Assembly (NCBI RefSeq): GCF_900107765.1
Contig: NZ_FNQY01000005.1
Span: 172,195-236,194 of the forward strand
Direction of reading: 5' to 3'
Origin: Arachidicoccus rhizosphaerae
GTDB taxonomy: Bacteria > Bacteroidota > Bacteroidia > Chitinophagales > Chitinophagaceae
Length of the DNA stretch: 64,000 nucleotides
Each line of letters begins with the position of its first letter. Within the stretch, counting starts at the first letter, position 1. The position numbers were made by a program, and so were the translations under genes. Shown piece after piece: positions 46,402-55,138 of this stretch. Under the pieces are notes generated by a model that was not told where the DNA came from, made no database searches, and was given only the letters and a program-made list of their open reading frames with translations.

Positions 46402-46574
46402 CAAAAAAACATCTGCTGCCTGCCTGGTCCTTCCCGGCATTTTGCGCCTTAACTGCCATTTTCCGGATTTCCGGGAAAAACTGTAAGATTTCCCTATAAA
46501 TCTATAATAGCAACCTTACCATAAGAAAGGAACTTTGTGTTTCTTAATATTCAGTTATAATAGCAGTACTCGAC

Positions 46575-49058
46575 ATGCAAAGCACCGTAAAAGAAATACA
46601 AGATTCATCTCTGGTAAAAACAGCGTCCGCCCGCAAAGGCAGTATTTATCCCCAAAACGACGATAACCGCTCAGCGGCCCATATCCGTCAACATAATTTT
46701 CCGGTACTGGGTCTTTCCTGCGCCTCCTGTGCTGGGAGTGTGGAGTCTACCGTTAAACACCTTAAAGGAATCCTGCGGGTTTCGGTAAATTTTGCCACTC
46801 AAAGCGCTGTCATTGACTTTGATTCCAAACAAATAAATGAACAGGAGATTCAGGCTGCGGTCAGATCTGTGGGATATGACCTGCTGCTGGAGCCAAGTGA
46901 TACAGCAGCAGATATTATAGAACAAAAAAATGAAGCCGCCTTTCGGTCCGTAAAAAGGTCAGCGGTTTTTGCCACTATCTTCAGTATTCCGTTAATCATT
47001 ATCTCCATGTGGGGTATGCACTGGCCCTTTGCCGACTGGGGTATGCTGATACTGGCGACCTTGGTCATCTTTTTATTCGGCGGCCGGTTTTTCGTCAGCG
47101 CCTACAGGCAAATGCTTCATGGAAAGGCTGGTATGGACACCCTGGTCGCCCTATCTACCAGCATCGCTTACCTATATTCGCTCAGCGTTATTGCGGTGCC
47201 CGGATTCTGGGCTGCAAAAGGTCTTCCAGGCCATCTGTACTTTGAATCAGCAGCCGTTGTCATCTGTTTTATATTACTGGGCAAGGCATTAGAGATGAAG
47301 GCTAAAGGGCGTACTACAGCGGATATTAAAAAACTAATGAGTAGTCAGCCTGCATATGCGACGCTGATTGAAGCAGGTCAAAACAGACAAGTTCCTGTCG
47401 GTGATATTCAACCGGGCAATGAACTACTTGTCCGACCGGGAGAGTCCATTGCCGTTGACGGCACCCTGCTCTCCGGCCAGCCCTTTATCAATGAGAGCAT
47501 GATTACCGGAGAACCGGTTGCGGTTGAAAAATCCGTTTCCGACAAGTTATACGCCGGCACCATCAATACCCATTCCAGCTTTACCATGACCGCCACACAG
47601 GTCGGCAGTGCTACTACGTTATCTGCTATTATCCGCCTGGTAAAGGAAGCCCAGGGCAGTAAAGCGCCCATACAGCGACTCGTCGATAAAATTGCCGCCC
47701 GCTTTGTAATTGTGGTTTTAATTATTGCAGTATTTACATTTTTAAGCTGGTGGCTGATCGGCGGATCTGCCCAGATCTCCAGGGCTATACTGGCCATGGT
47801 CAGTGTACTGGTTATCGCCTGCCCCTGCGCGCTGGGGCTAGCAACGCCGGCTGCCATCATGGTAGGGATTGGCAGGGGAGCTTCCATGGGCATACTTATT
47901 AAAGATGCCGCCCATCTTCAAAAGCTGGCGGCAGTCACAGACATTGTATTAGATAAAACAGGTACCATCACGACCGGCAAGCCTACCGTACAAGCTACCC
48001 TATGGCTAAACCAGCATACCCTGTACAAATCACTTCTTTGCGCCATTGAGCAAAGAGCGCAGCATCCTTTATCGGAGGCCGTTGTCAATCACTTAGAGGG
48101 GATGCAAAAGGATGCAATGGGCAACCAAAACACAGCTCATGAAAAGACACCTTCTCCTTCACTTGAAACAACTTTTTTACCAGGTTTAGGACTCCATGCG
48201 GTCATTCATGATCCGTTAGAAAACGCCTTAATAAAGAAAACAAATCCCCCGATCCATACCGACTACACTTCCGCCGAAATAAACGGGGCACTACCATTGA
48301 ATGACTACTATGTGGGCAACGAAAAACTGATGCAGCAATATAATATTGCTTATAAAGATAAAGTTGTTTCAGATTTTGAAGCATTACATCAGGGGGATAC
48401 GATCATTTATTTCGGTACCAGACCCGTTAAAGACAATACAGATGTAAGTACGAAACATGCATCTGCACAAAAAGGCACTCTTCTTGGAGTACTTGCCATC
48501 GCAGACACCTTGAAACAAGACGCAACAGACACCATTAAAAAACTGCATCAGTGGCATATCCAGACCCATTTATTGTCAGGAGATACGCAGCAGGCCGTAG
48601 CCAGGGTGGCCACTAAAACAAATATCCAGCATGCATTTGGCGGGTTATTGCCGCAGGATAAGCTGGATTATATTCAGCAGTTAAAGTCAGCAGGAAAAAC
48701 CGTAGCGATGGTAGGAGACGGCATCAACGACAGTGCCGCCCTGGCAGGAGCCGATATCAGTATAGCACTTTCAGCAGGCAGCGCAATAGCTATGGAAGTT
48801 GCAGGGATGACCCTTGTGGGTCATCAGTTATCTAAGATCCCTCAAGGTATAATCCTATCCAAAATGACCAATAAAACAATTAAAGGAAACCTGTTCTGGG
48901 CATTTATTTATAATCTGATAGGCATACCTGTTGCTGCAGGCATCCTGTATCCGGTAACTCATTTCATGCTGGATCCGATGATAGCCGGAGGTGCCATGGC
49001 GCTGAGCAGCATCTCTGTGCTGATGTCCAGCCTAAGACTCAGATACAGAAAACTATAA
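46575..49058 (+). CDS. copA: Copper-translocating P-type ATPase CopA
   Basis: The 827-residue P1B ATPase exports Cu(I). One HMA domain has the CxxC motif at Cys49/Cys52 (GLSCASCAGS). The membrane site is CPC at residues 416-418, the phosphorylation motif is DKTGT from Asp460, and QHPLSEAV and MVGDGINDSAAL complete the P1B signatures. The nucleotide-binding region has a long polar insertion around residues 510-600. Upstream, the inverted repeat AAGAAA (46523..46528) and TTTCTT (46540..46545) surrounds a GAACTTTG, a near-match to the -7 element, and could be the operator. Confidence 0.93.
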   Translation: MQSTVKEIQDSSLVKTASARKGSIYPQNDDNRSAAHIRQHNFPVLGLSCASCAGSVESTVKHLKGILRVSVNFATQSAVIDFDSKQINEQEIQAAVRSVGYDLLLEPSDTAADIIEQKNEAAFRSVKRSAVFATIFSIPLIIISMWGMHWPFADWGMLILATLVIFLFGGRFFVSAYRQMLHGKAGMDTLVALSTSIAYLYSLSVIAVPGFWAAKGLPGHLYFESAAVVICFILLGKALEMKAKGRTTADIKKLMSSQPAYATLIEAGQNRQVPVGDIQPGNELLVRPGESIAVDGTLLSGQPFINESMITGEPVAVEKSVSDKLYAGTINTHSSFTMTATQVGSATTLSAIIRLVKEAQGSKAPIQRLVDKIAARFVIVVLIIAVFTFLSWWLIGGSAQISRAILAMVSVLVIACPCALGLATPAAIMVGIGRGASMGILIKDAAHLQKLAAVTDIVLDKTGTITTGKPTVQATLWLNQHTLYKSLLCAIEQRAQHPLSEAVVNHLEGMQKDAMGNQNTAHEKTPSPSLETTFLPGLGLHAVIHDPLENALIKKTNPPIHTDYTSAEINGALPLNDYYVGNEKLMQQYNIAYKDKVVSDFEALHQGDTIIYFGTRPVKDNTDVSTKHASAQKGTLLGVLAIADTLKQDATDTIKKLHQWHIQTHLLSGDTQQAVARVATKTNIQHAFGGLLPQDKLDYIQQLKSAGKTVAMVGDGINDSAALAGADISIALSAGSAIAMEVAGMTLVGHQLSKIPQGIILSKMTNKTIKGNLFWAFIYNLIGIPVAAGILYPVTHFMLDPMIAGGAMALSSISVLMSSLRLRYRKL

Positions 49059-49108
49059 TCACGAAAATCTGGAACGAATCCTATTTAAATAAAATAAATA
49101 TACATCTG

Positions 49109-49333
49109 ATGACAACTTATCAATTTAAAACAAATATCAATTGCAGCGGATGCATTGAAAAAGTAACCCCGTTTATGCAACAAATCCCGCAGCTCCTAAG
49201 CTGGCAGGTAGACACCAAAAACCCGCAGAAGATACTCACTGTAACAGCTCCGGATCAGCTAAAGATTAACGAACTGGTAACAGCAAAAGTAAGAGAGGCC
49301 GGTTTCACGATTATAGCGCTGACAGAGAATTGA
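49109..49333 (+). CDS. CopZ-like heavy-metal chaperone
   Basis: The 74-residue protein is a single HMA domain with NCSGC (Cys12, Cys15) and a beta-alpha-beta pattern. It starts 50 bases after copA and is probably co-transcribed with it, passing copper to the pump. The hairpin at 49356..49404 ends the transcript. Confidence 0.88.
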   Translation: MTTYQFKTNINCSGCIEKVTPFMQQIPQLLSWQVDTKNPQKILTVTAPDQLKINELVTAKVREAGFTIIALTEN

Positions 49334-49355
49334 TAATCTTTTAATTATAAGTCGT

Positions 49356-49404
49356 TTAGGGGGTACGCCAAAGCGGCTTGTCCAAACAGGCAAACCCCTT
49401 TTTT
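49356..49404 (+). terminator. Terminator after the copA-copZ pair
   Basis: AGGGG (49358..49362) pairs with CCCCT (49395..49399) around an imperfect loop, and six T bases follow. The stem is short, so this is less certain than the others. Confidence 0.55.
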
Positions 49405-49450
49405 GAAACCTTATTACAAAGATAAATCCACCCTGTGGCCCTGGTTTTAC

Positions 49451-49458
49451 TAGTTTTG
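49451..49458 (+). promoter_or_regulatory. -7 element of the CDF exporter gene
   Basis: TAGTTTTG is an exact -7 match, 26 bases before the ATG at 49484. No -33 element is clear. Confidence 0.5.
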
Positions 49459-49483
49459 TATTGATAAACAATGCTTCAGTTTA

Positions 49484-50521
49484 ATGATACATTCAACTAT
49501 GGAACCGAAGACTGACAACTCTTCTCAGGACCAGATAAATCCCGGGCAGCAGAGCAGCCTTACTCACCAGCACGCAGACAGTAAGGATCATCATGGACAT
49601 GCCCATGGTCATTCTCATAGCCATATGCCAGGCCTTGAGAAGATTAATACTGCTTTTATTGTGGGAATAGGTCTTAATACCGCTTTTCTGATCATTGAAT
49701 TTATCGTAGGTTACCTGCAGGATTCTTTATCTCTAATTAGTGATGCAGGGCATAATGCCACCGATGTATTCAGCCTTTTAATCTCTTTATTTGCCTTTAA
49801 AATGATGCAGGCCAAGGCCTCCAGAAAATACACCTATGGCTATAAAAAAGGCACGATTCTGGCCTCTTTGTTGAATGCATTGCTTTTATTTGTTACCGTA
49901 TTTTTTATTTTCTATGAGGCAATTGCCAGAATAGGAAAGCCTGTAGCCATTCATGGCAACGTGGTTTCTCTGGTGGCTTTGGTAGGCGTATTGATTAATG
50001 GGTTCTCTGCTTATCTGTTTTTTAAAGACCAAAAGCAGGATATTAATATCAAAGGAGCTTATCTGCATATGGTAGGCGATGCCATCGTTTCGGTGGGCGT
50101 GGTCATAGGCGGATTATTAATGAACTATACGGGATGGTACTGGATCGACACGGTACTTAGTATTATAATTGGCCTGATCATCCTAAAAGCCACCTGGGGA
50201 CTGTTTAGCCAGAGTATACATCTGGCACTGGACGGAATGCCGGAAGATATTGATGTGGATCAGGTTAAAGCCATTATTTTAACATATCCCGACATAAAGA
50301 GTGTCCACCACATCCACATCTGGCCCTTAAGCAGTAATGAGAATGCCTTAACAGCTCATTTAGTTTTATCCGGCACTGATCTTATCCGTTACGAATCCAT
50401 TAAACAGGAGTTACGGCATGACCTGCTGCATGCCAATATTCATCATGTCACTTTTGAATTAGAAAGTACCAGTTGTGGCGAAACTGTTTGCGCGGATGAA
50501 AAACCGCATACCCATGACTAA
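49484..50521 (+). CDS. Cation diffusion facilitator metal exporter (CzcD/ZitB-like)
   Basis: The 345-residue protein has a histidine-rich N-terminal loop (about residues 28-47), six membrane helices and a cytoplasmic domain. Metal-site motifs are SDAGHNATDV in the second helix and HMVGDAIVSVG in the fifth. It exports zinc, cobalt or similar ions in exchange for protons. The start could be the ATG at 49484 or 49499, since both precede the same soluble tail. It has its own promoter, separate from copA-copZ. Confidence 0.92.
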   Translation: MIHSTMEPKTDNSSQDQINPGQQSSLTHQHADSKDHHGHAHGHSHSHMPGLEKINTAFIVGIGLNTAFLIIEFIVGYLQDSLSLISDAGHNATDVFSLLISLFAFKMMQAKASRKYTYGYKKGTILASLLNALLLFVTVFFIFYEAIARIGKPVAIHGNVVSLVALVGVLINGFSAYLFFKDQKQDINIKGAYLHMVGDAIVSVGVVIGGLLMNYTGWYWIDTVLSIIIGLIILKATWGLFSQSIHLALDGMPEDIDVDQVKAIILTYPDIKSVHHIHIWPLSSNENALTAHLVLSGTDLIRYESIKQELRHDLLHANIHHVTFELESTSCGETVCADEKPHTHD

Positions 50522-50545
50522 AACCTCAATAGGTTAACCAATATA

Positions 50546-50603
50546 AAGCCGGATCCCTTCGGTAAAATACACCATAGCGTATTTTACCGAAGGGATCCGG
50601 CTT
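50546..50603. terminator. Bidirectional terminator, 25-bp perfect stem
   Basis: The arms 50546..50570 and 50579..50603 are perfect complements around an 8-base loop, making this the longest perfect hairpin in the window. It lies between the converging CDF and GH78 genes. Confidence 0.9.
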
Positions 50604-50627
50604 ATGTTTTTAAAAACTTGCCTGCTT

Positions 50628-53474
50628 TTATTTTTTCACTCCCTGTTTTGCCTGGTTGGCACCGTCCTGAACAAATGTACTTGTCAAATGATAACGGCCT
50701 GAACCCAGTTCCAGTTTAACGAACTGGCCGGAAGTCCCCTGAGCTGGCAAAACCTCAGCCTTCTGGCCACCCTGGCCATTCAGAGATTTACCATCCAGGG
50801 CCACCGACGCAGGATTGGTTGTAGGGACAAAGACGGTAGAGGTCGTATTGACCGGTATCTCTATATCCATCGATAGATTTGACCCGGATAATTGCCAGCT
50901 ATTGGACAAAGTGCCAAAATACGTCTTCAGGCTAGCCCTGGCCGAGGTAAACCCACCTCCAATATAAGGCTGAATCTTATTATGTTTATACCCAGGTGCG
51001 TCTTCATAGGTATCCAGACCCACCATTTTGCGATACATCCAGTCCCCTATGGCTCCATAGGCATAGTGATTAAAGGAATTCATCCCTGCATTTTCAAAAT
51101 CCCCATTCTGTTTAATCCCGTCCCAACGCTCCCAGATGGTGGTGGCACCCATTTTTACCGGATACAGCCAGGAAGGATAGGTTTTCTGTAAAAGTAGTTG
51201 ATAGGCTACATCGCTATACCCAAATCTGGTTAATACAGCACTGATAAACGGGGTACCCAGAAAGCCTGTGGTAATATGATCTCCATAACTATGAATATTC
51301 TCCACCAGTCTTTTTGCGGCCTGCGCCCTTAAGTTTTCTGGTAACATATCAAAATTGAGGGCCAGCACATATGCCGTTTGGGTACTGGACACCAGACGAC
51401 CTGATGGCGTAACATATTCTTTCAAAAATGCCGCCTTGATATCCTTTAATAAGGCAGAATAACTGGTTACATCGCTGCTGCGCCCCAATACACTGGCTGC
51501 ATTAATCAGTAATTGGGTGGAATGCGCGTAGAAGCATTGAGCGATCAGGTATTTGTCCGTAACCGCTGCACGGCCATCGTTATCATCATCGGGATGATAG
51601 AATAACCAGTCCCCGAAATGATAACCCGTATTCCAAAGATTATCCTTACTAACGCTTTTAATATAATCCACCCAGGCCTTCATGCTGGCATATTGCTTCT
51701 CCAGGATTTGTTTATCGCCATAGGCGAGATACATATTCCAAGGAATAATCGTTGCAACATCAGCCCAGCCGGCAGCACCACTAGAACCCTCTCCCAGTAC
51801 ATTGGGCACTACGTGTGCCACCCGTCCGTCAGGCAACTGATCTGCCGCTACATCCTGCATCCATTTATCAAAGAAACTATTCACATTGCGGATAAAGGAA
51901 GCTGTTCTTGAAAACACTTCTGCATCTCCGGTCCATCCAAGTCTTTCATCTCTTTGCGGGCAATCCGTGGGTACATCCAGAAAATTCCCTCTTAAGCCCC
52001 ATTCAATGTTATGTTGCAGTTGATTGATTAAAGAATCAGAGCTACTGAACTGACCGGTCTGAGGCATAGCTGAATAAAGGGTAACTGCCGTAAAGTCATC
52101 CGGATTCAGGGGTCCGTCCACACCTTCTACGCGTATATATCTGAACCCATGCCAGGTAAAATGAGGATGAAAGGACTCTTCACCTTTGCCACTTAAAATA
52201 TACTGATCTTCTGCCTTGGCCATGCGTAAATTTGTGGTGTAAAAATTACCCGCTTTATCCAATACTTCAGCATGGAATATTTTGACAGTATCACCGGCTT
52301 TGCCTTTTAACTTTACGTCCACCCATCCTACCAGGTTCTGTCCAAAGTCCAGCACTTTCTCTCCGCTTGGAGTCGTGATCACTTTAATCGGCTTAAAACT
52401 TTCATGTTGCTGCACCAATTCATTTTGGGTCGTAACCAGATTATCGTAGCCGTCATCAACCACCTTCACGGGAGTCCAGTCATTATCTTTAAATCCGGGA
52501 GCCGTCCAGCCGGTTTTAGTTTGCCTGTGATCAATGGTTTCACCGTTATAAATTTCAGCATAACGAATTTCCCCGGTAGCCGATTTCCAGGAGCCGTCCG
52601 ACAAAACGGTTGCAGTAGTGCCATCTGTATAGGTAATCTCCAGTTGAAAAAGAACGCCTAAAGTCTTTCCGTATAAATTATGATTGCCGCCCCAGGCCAG
52701 TGTCCCTCTATACCAGCCACTGCCCAGCATCACCCCGACCGCATTGTCACCGGCTTTGACCAGATCAGTTACATCATAAGTCTGGTATTGAAGTCTTTTA
52801 TTATAGCTTGTCCAACCGGGTGTCAGAAACGCATTCCCTACTTTCTTCCCATTTATAAAAGCTTCATATAATCCGTGGGCCGTAATTATAACCCTTGCAC
52901 TTTGAATATTTTTATTCAATTTAAATTCTTTGCGCAGCAAAGGGCTAGGCCTAAGAATCGAATCTTCCTTATACCCAGGTTCAATCCATGTAGCCTTCCA
53001 GTCCTGTTTTTCCATCATGCCCGTTGTGAAATCCGCGGGTTCACTCCACTTTGACTCATTTTTCTGGTTATCCCAAACTTTAACCTGCCAGAAATATTTT
53101 TGAGCAGATTTAAGCGGTGCCCCCTGGTATACCACATGAAGGGATTGATCAGTATTCACCTTTCCTGAATTCCAAATGAGCTTTTTATCCTTTTGCAGAT
53201 CAGTAACTGAAGTGGCCACCCGAATTTCATAAGCAGTCTGTACAACATTTTTGCCTGTGGAGTTACTGGCAAAAGAAAATCTTGGCTGGGCTACAGCCAC
53301 CCCCATGGGGTTTATTTTATTTTCTACCCAGCCTTGCTCTACCTCAATTTGCGCCCGCATTGCACTGGAAGTACAAAGAAGCAGACAACAAAAAATCCAC
53401 TTGTAACCAAGGCTTTTTCCCGCCCGTCCATTTAAAGAAAAATAACTCCTTCGTAGCAATTTTGTTTCTTTCAT
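50628..53474 (-). CDS. GH78 alpha-L-rhamnosidase
   Basis: The 948-residue enzyme starts at MKETKLLRR, whose N-terminal signal (WIFCCLLLCTSSAMRAQ) leads to the periplasm. The catalytic (alpha/alpha)6 barrel carries the GH78 signature DCPQRDERLGWTGDAEVF, which contains the general acid glutamate. N-terminal beta-sandwich domains (about 40-400) and a C-terminal sandwich flank it. It should release terminal L-rhamnose. It lies downstream of the SusC/SusD pair on the same strand, which suggests one operon for a rhamnose-containing glycan or glycoside. The frame opens 13 codons earlier, but those residues are not part of a signal peptide. Confidence 0.93.
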   Translation of the reverse strand: MKETKLLRRSYFSLNGRAGKSLGYKWIFCCLLLCTSSAMRAQIEVEQGWVENKINPMGVAVAQPRFSFASNSTGKNVVQTAYEIRVATSVTDLQKDKKLIWNSGKVNTDQSLHVVYQGAPLKSAQKYFWQVKVWDNQKNESKWSEPADFTTGMMEKQDWKATWIEPGYKEDSILRPSPLLRKEFKLNKNIQSARVIITAHGLYEAFINGKKVGNAFLTPGWTSYNKRLQYQTYDVTDLVKAGDNAVGVMLGSGWYRGTLAWGGNHNLYGKTLGVLFQLEITYTDGTTATVLSDGSWKSATGEIRYAEIYNGETIDHRQTKTGWTAPGFKDNDWTPVKVVDDGYDNLVTTQNELVQQHESFKPIKVITTPSGEKVLDFGQNLVGWVDVKLKGKAGDTVKIFHAEVLDKAGNFYTTNLRMAKAEDQYILSGKGEESFHPHFTWHGFRYIRVEGVDGPLNPDDFTAVTLYSAMPQTGQFSSSDSLINQLQHNIEWGLRGNFLDVPTDCPQRDERLGWTGDAEVFSRTASFIRNVNSFFDKWMQDVAADQLPDGRVAHVVPNVLGEGSSGAAGWADVATIIPWNMYLAYGDKQILEKQYASMKAWVDYIKSVSKDNLWNTGYHFGDWLFYHPDDDNDGRAAVTDKYLIAQCFYAHSTQLLINAASVLGRSSDVTSYSALLKDIKAAFLKEYVTPSGRLVSSTQTAYVLALNFDMLPENLRAQAAKRLVENIHSYGDHITTGFLGTPFISAVLTRFGYSDVAYQLLLQKTYPSWLYPVKMGATTIWERWDGIKQNGDFENAGMNSFNHYAYGAIGDWMYRKMVGLDTYEDAPGYKHNKIQPYIGGGFTSARASLKTYFGTLSNSWQLSGSNLSMDIEIPVNTTSTVFVPTTNPASVALDGKSLNGQGGQKAEVLPAQGTSGQFVKLELGSGRYHLTSTFVQDGANQAKQGVKK

Positions 53475-53591
53475 AAATACAATAGTTTTTATTTTTTTAC
53501 CGTTAAAAAACAACCCTTTAATTTATATCGACATTTAAATTGCGAAAATTGACAGTATGACACTTCAATTTAAGCTATTTTCTCAAATAAA

Positions 53592-55085
53592 TCACCATCC
53601 TTCATTCTGTTCAATTCCATTTAGCTGAATTTCGGTCAGTGGGATGGGGAACAATAGTTTATAATCCTGAAGATCATAAGAGGAAGCAGGCAGCCAGCTC
53701 TGATAAGTCTTTTGCTGTTGACCATTTGCGGTCATGACTTCTTTAGCCTTCCCTGTTCTTAACAACTGAAACCATCTGTGATTCTCAAAGGCATCTTCCA
53801 TGCGCTGCTCATGGTAAACGGCTGTACGGAATTTTTCCTGGTTTAACACAGAACTTAATTCCTTTAATCCGGCCCGCTTACGCACCTGGTTGATGGCCGT
53901 ATAAGCACTGCTTATCGGACCTGAAAGTTCATTAATGGCCTCAGCTTTCCAGAGCAGCACCTGAGCATAGCGGTAAACATAAAAATCATTATCCTGTTTG
54001 CCTGAAACTGTTGGCTTGGCTGCGTATTTATTGATATAAGGCACCGAATCATGCTGCGCCTCCACATATCCTTTATCAACATTTAACGGATCTACAAACC
54101 ATGCAATGGAAGCTGTCTTTCTTAAATCTCCTGATTCATAATCACCTAATAAATCACGGGTCGGTATATTTCTGCCTGAGCCACTATTGGGATCAAAAGA
54201 CCCGATTGTTTTAAATCCGGAATATAAGGGTGCAAAATGATACAGATAATTGCTGGCTTCTCCCTCAATGGCATTACTGAATTGTATTTCAAATATTGAT
54301 TCCGTATTATTTTTATTGGCCGGCAGATATAAAGCACTATAGGACGCCATCAAGGAATAACCGGTGACCTTATCAAAGGCATCAATAGCCTTCTGATATT
54401 GCTTTCTTGTTAAATATACTTCCCCTAATAGAGTATTGGCCGCTCCCTTTGTTGCCCTTCCCAAGTCGGCAGATGGCCAATTATCCGGCAAGAAACCGGT
54501 AGCCGAAACGGCATCCTGTATAATTTGTGCGTACAAAGAATCAACTGTAGCTTTTTTATGGTACGCATCGGAAGGATCGTCCACAACGTCCAACACCAAC
54601 GGCACACTGCCCCATAGCCGGACTAAATGAAAATATAATAAGCTTCTTAGAAAAAGTGCCTGCCCATAAATCTGGTTTTTAACGGTGTCGCTATCATAAG
54701 TCACATCGTCAATATGAGAAATCACCCCATTACACTGTGCAATCGTATTATAAATGGAAGACCAGATGGATTCCAGATAATTGTTATCTGTTGTTACCTG
54801 AAAATAGTCTACATTTTCTAATTGCAGCGAGCCTCTGTCCTCATTATTATATTCAAACGTTGTGTTGTCAGATCTCATTTCTGTAAGCGCCCAGAAATTA
54901 CCCCCCGCTGCATATAAGGATTGCAATCCTCCATAAGCGCCATTGAGTACTTCCTTCACCTGCGTGGCATTCTGGTAAAAAGTTGTTGAGGATGCAAAAT
55001 CCTGAGGCTGCTGATCCAAAAACTTATTACACCCTAAATTCATGCAAAAAATCAACCCGATTATTATACAACTATTAATTTTCAT
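53592..55085 (-). CDS. SusD/RagB family nutrient-binding lipoprotein
   Basis: The 497-residue lipoprotein (signal MKINSCIIIGLIFCMNLGC) shows SusD features: the QQPQDFAS start, QALFLRSLLYFHLVRLWGSVPLVL and the C-terminal YRYAQVLLWKAEAINEL with RMEDAFENHRWFQLLRTGKA. It pairs with the SusC protein encoded 53 bases upstream and should bind the rhamnoside that GH78 cleaves. Confidence 0.94.
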   Translation of the reverse strand: MKINSCIIIGLIFCMNLGCNKFLDQQPQDFASSTTFYQNATQVKEVLNGAYGGLQSLYAAGGNFWALTEMRSDNTTFEYNNEDRGSLQLENVDYFQVTTDNNYLESIWSSIYNTIAQCNGVISHIDDVTYDSDTVKNQIYGQALFLRSLLYFHLVRLWGSVPLVLDVVDDPSDAYHKKATVDSLYAQIIQDAVSATGFLPDNWPSADLGRATKGAANTLLGEVYLTRKQYQKAIDAFDKVTGYSLMASYSALYLPANKNNTESIFEIQFSNAIEGEASNYLYHFAPLYSGFKTIGSFDPNSGSGRNIPTRDLLGDYESGDLRKTASIAWFVDPLNVDKGYVEAQHDSVPYINKYAAKPTVSGKQDNDFYVYRYAQVLLWKAEAINELSGPISSAYTAINQVRKRAGLKELSSVLNQEKFRTAVYHEQRMEDAFENHRWFQLLRTGKAKEVMTANGQQQKTYQSWLPASSYDLQDYKLLFPIPLTEIQLNGIEQNEGW

Positions 55086-55138
55086 GATTTTCTTTTTTTA
55101 AATTAAAATGTAAGGGTAAACCCCAAAAACAAATCCGG

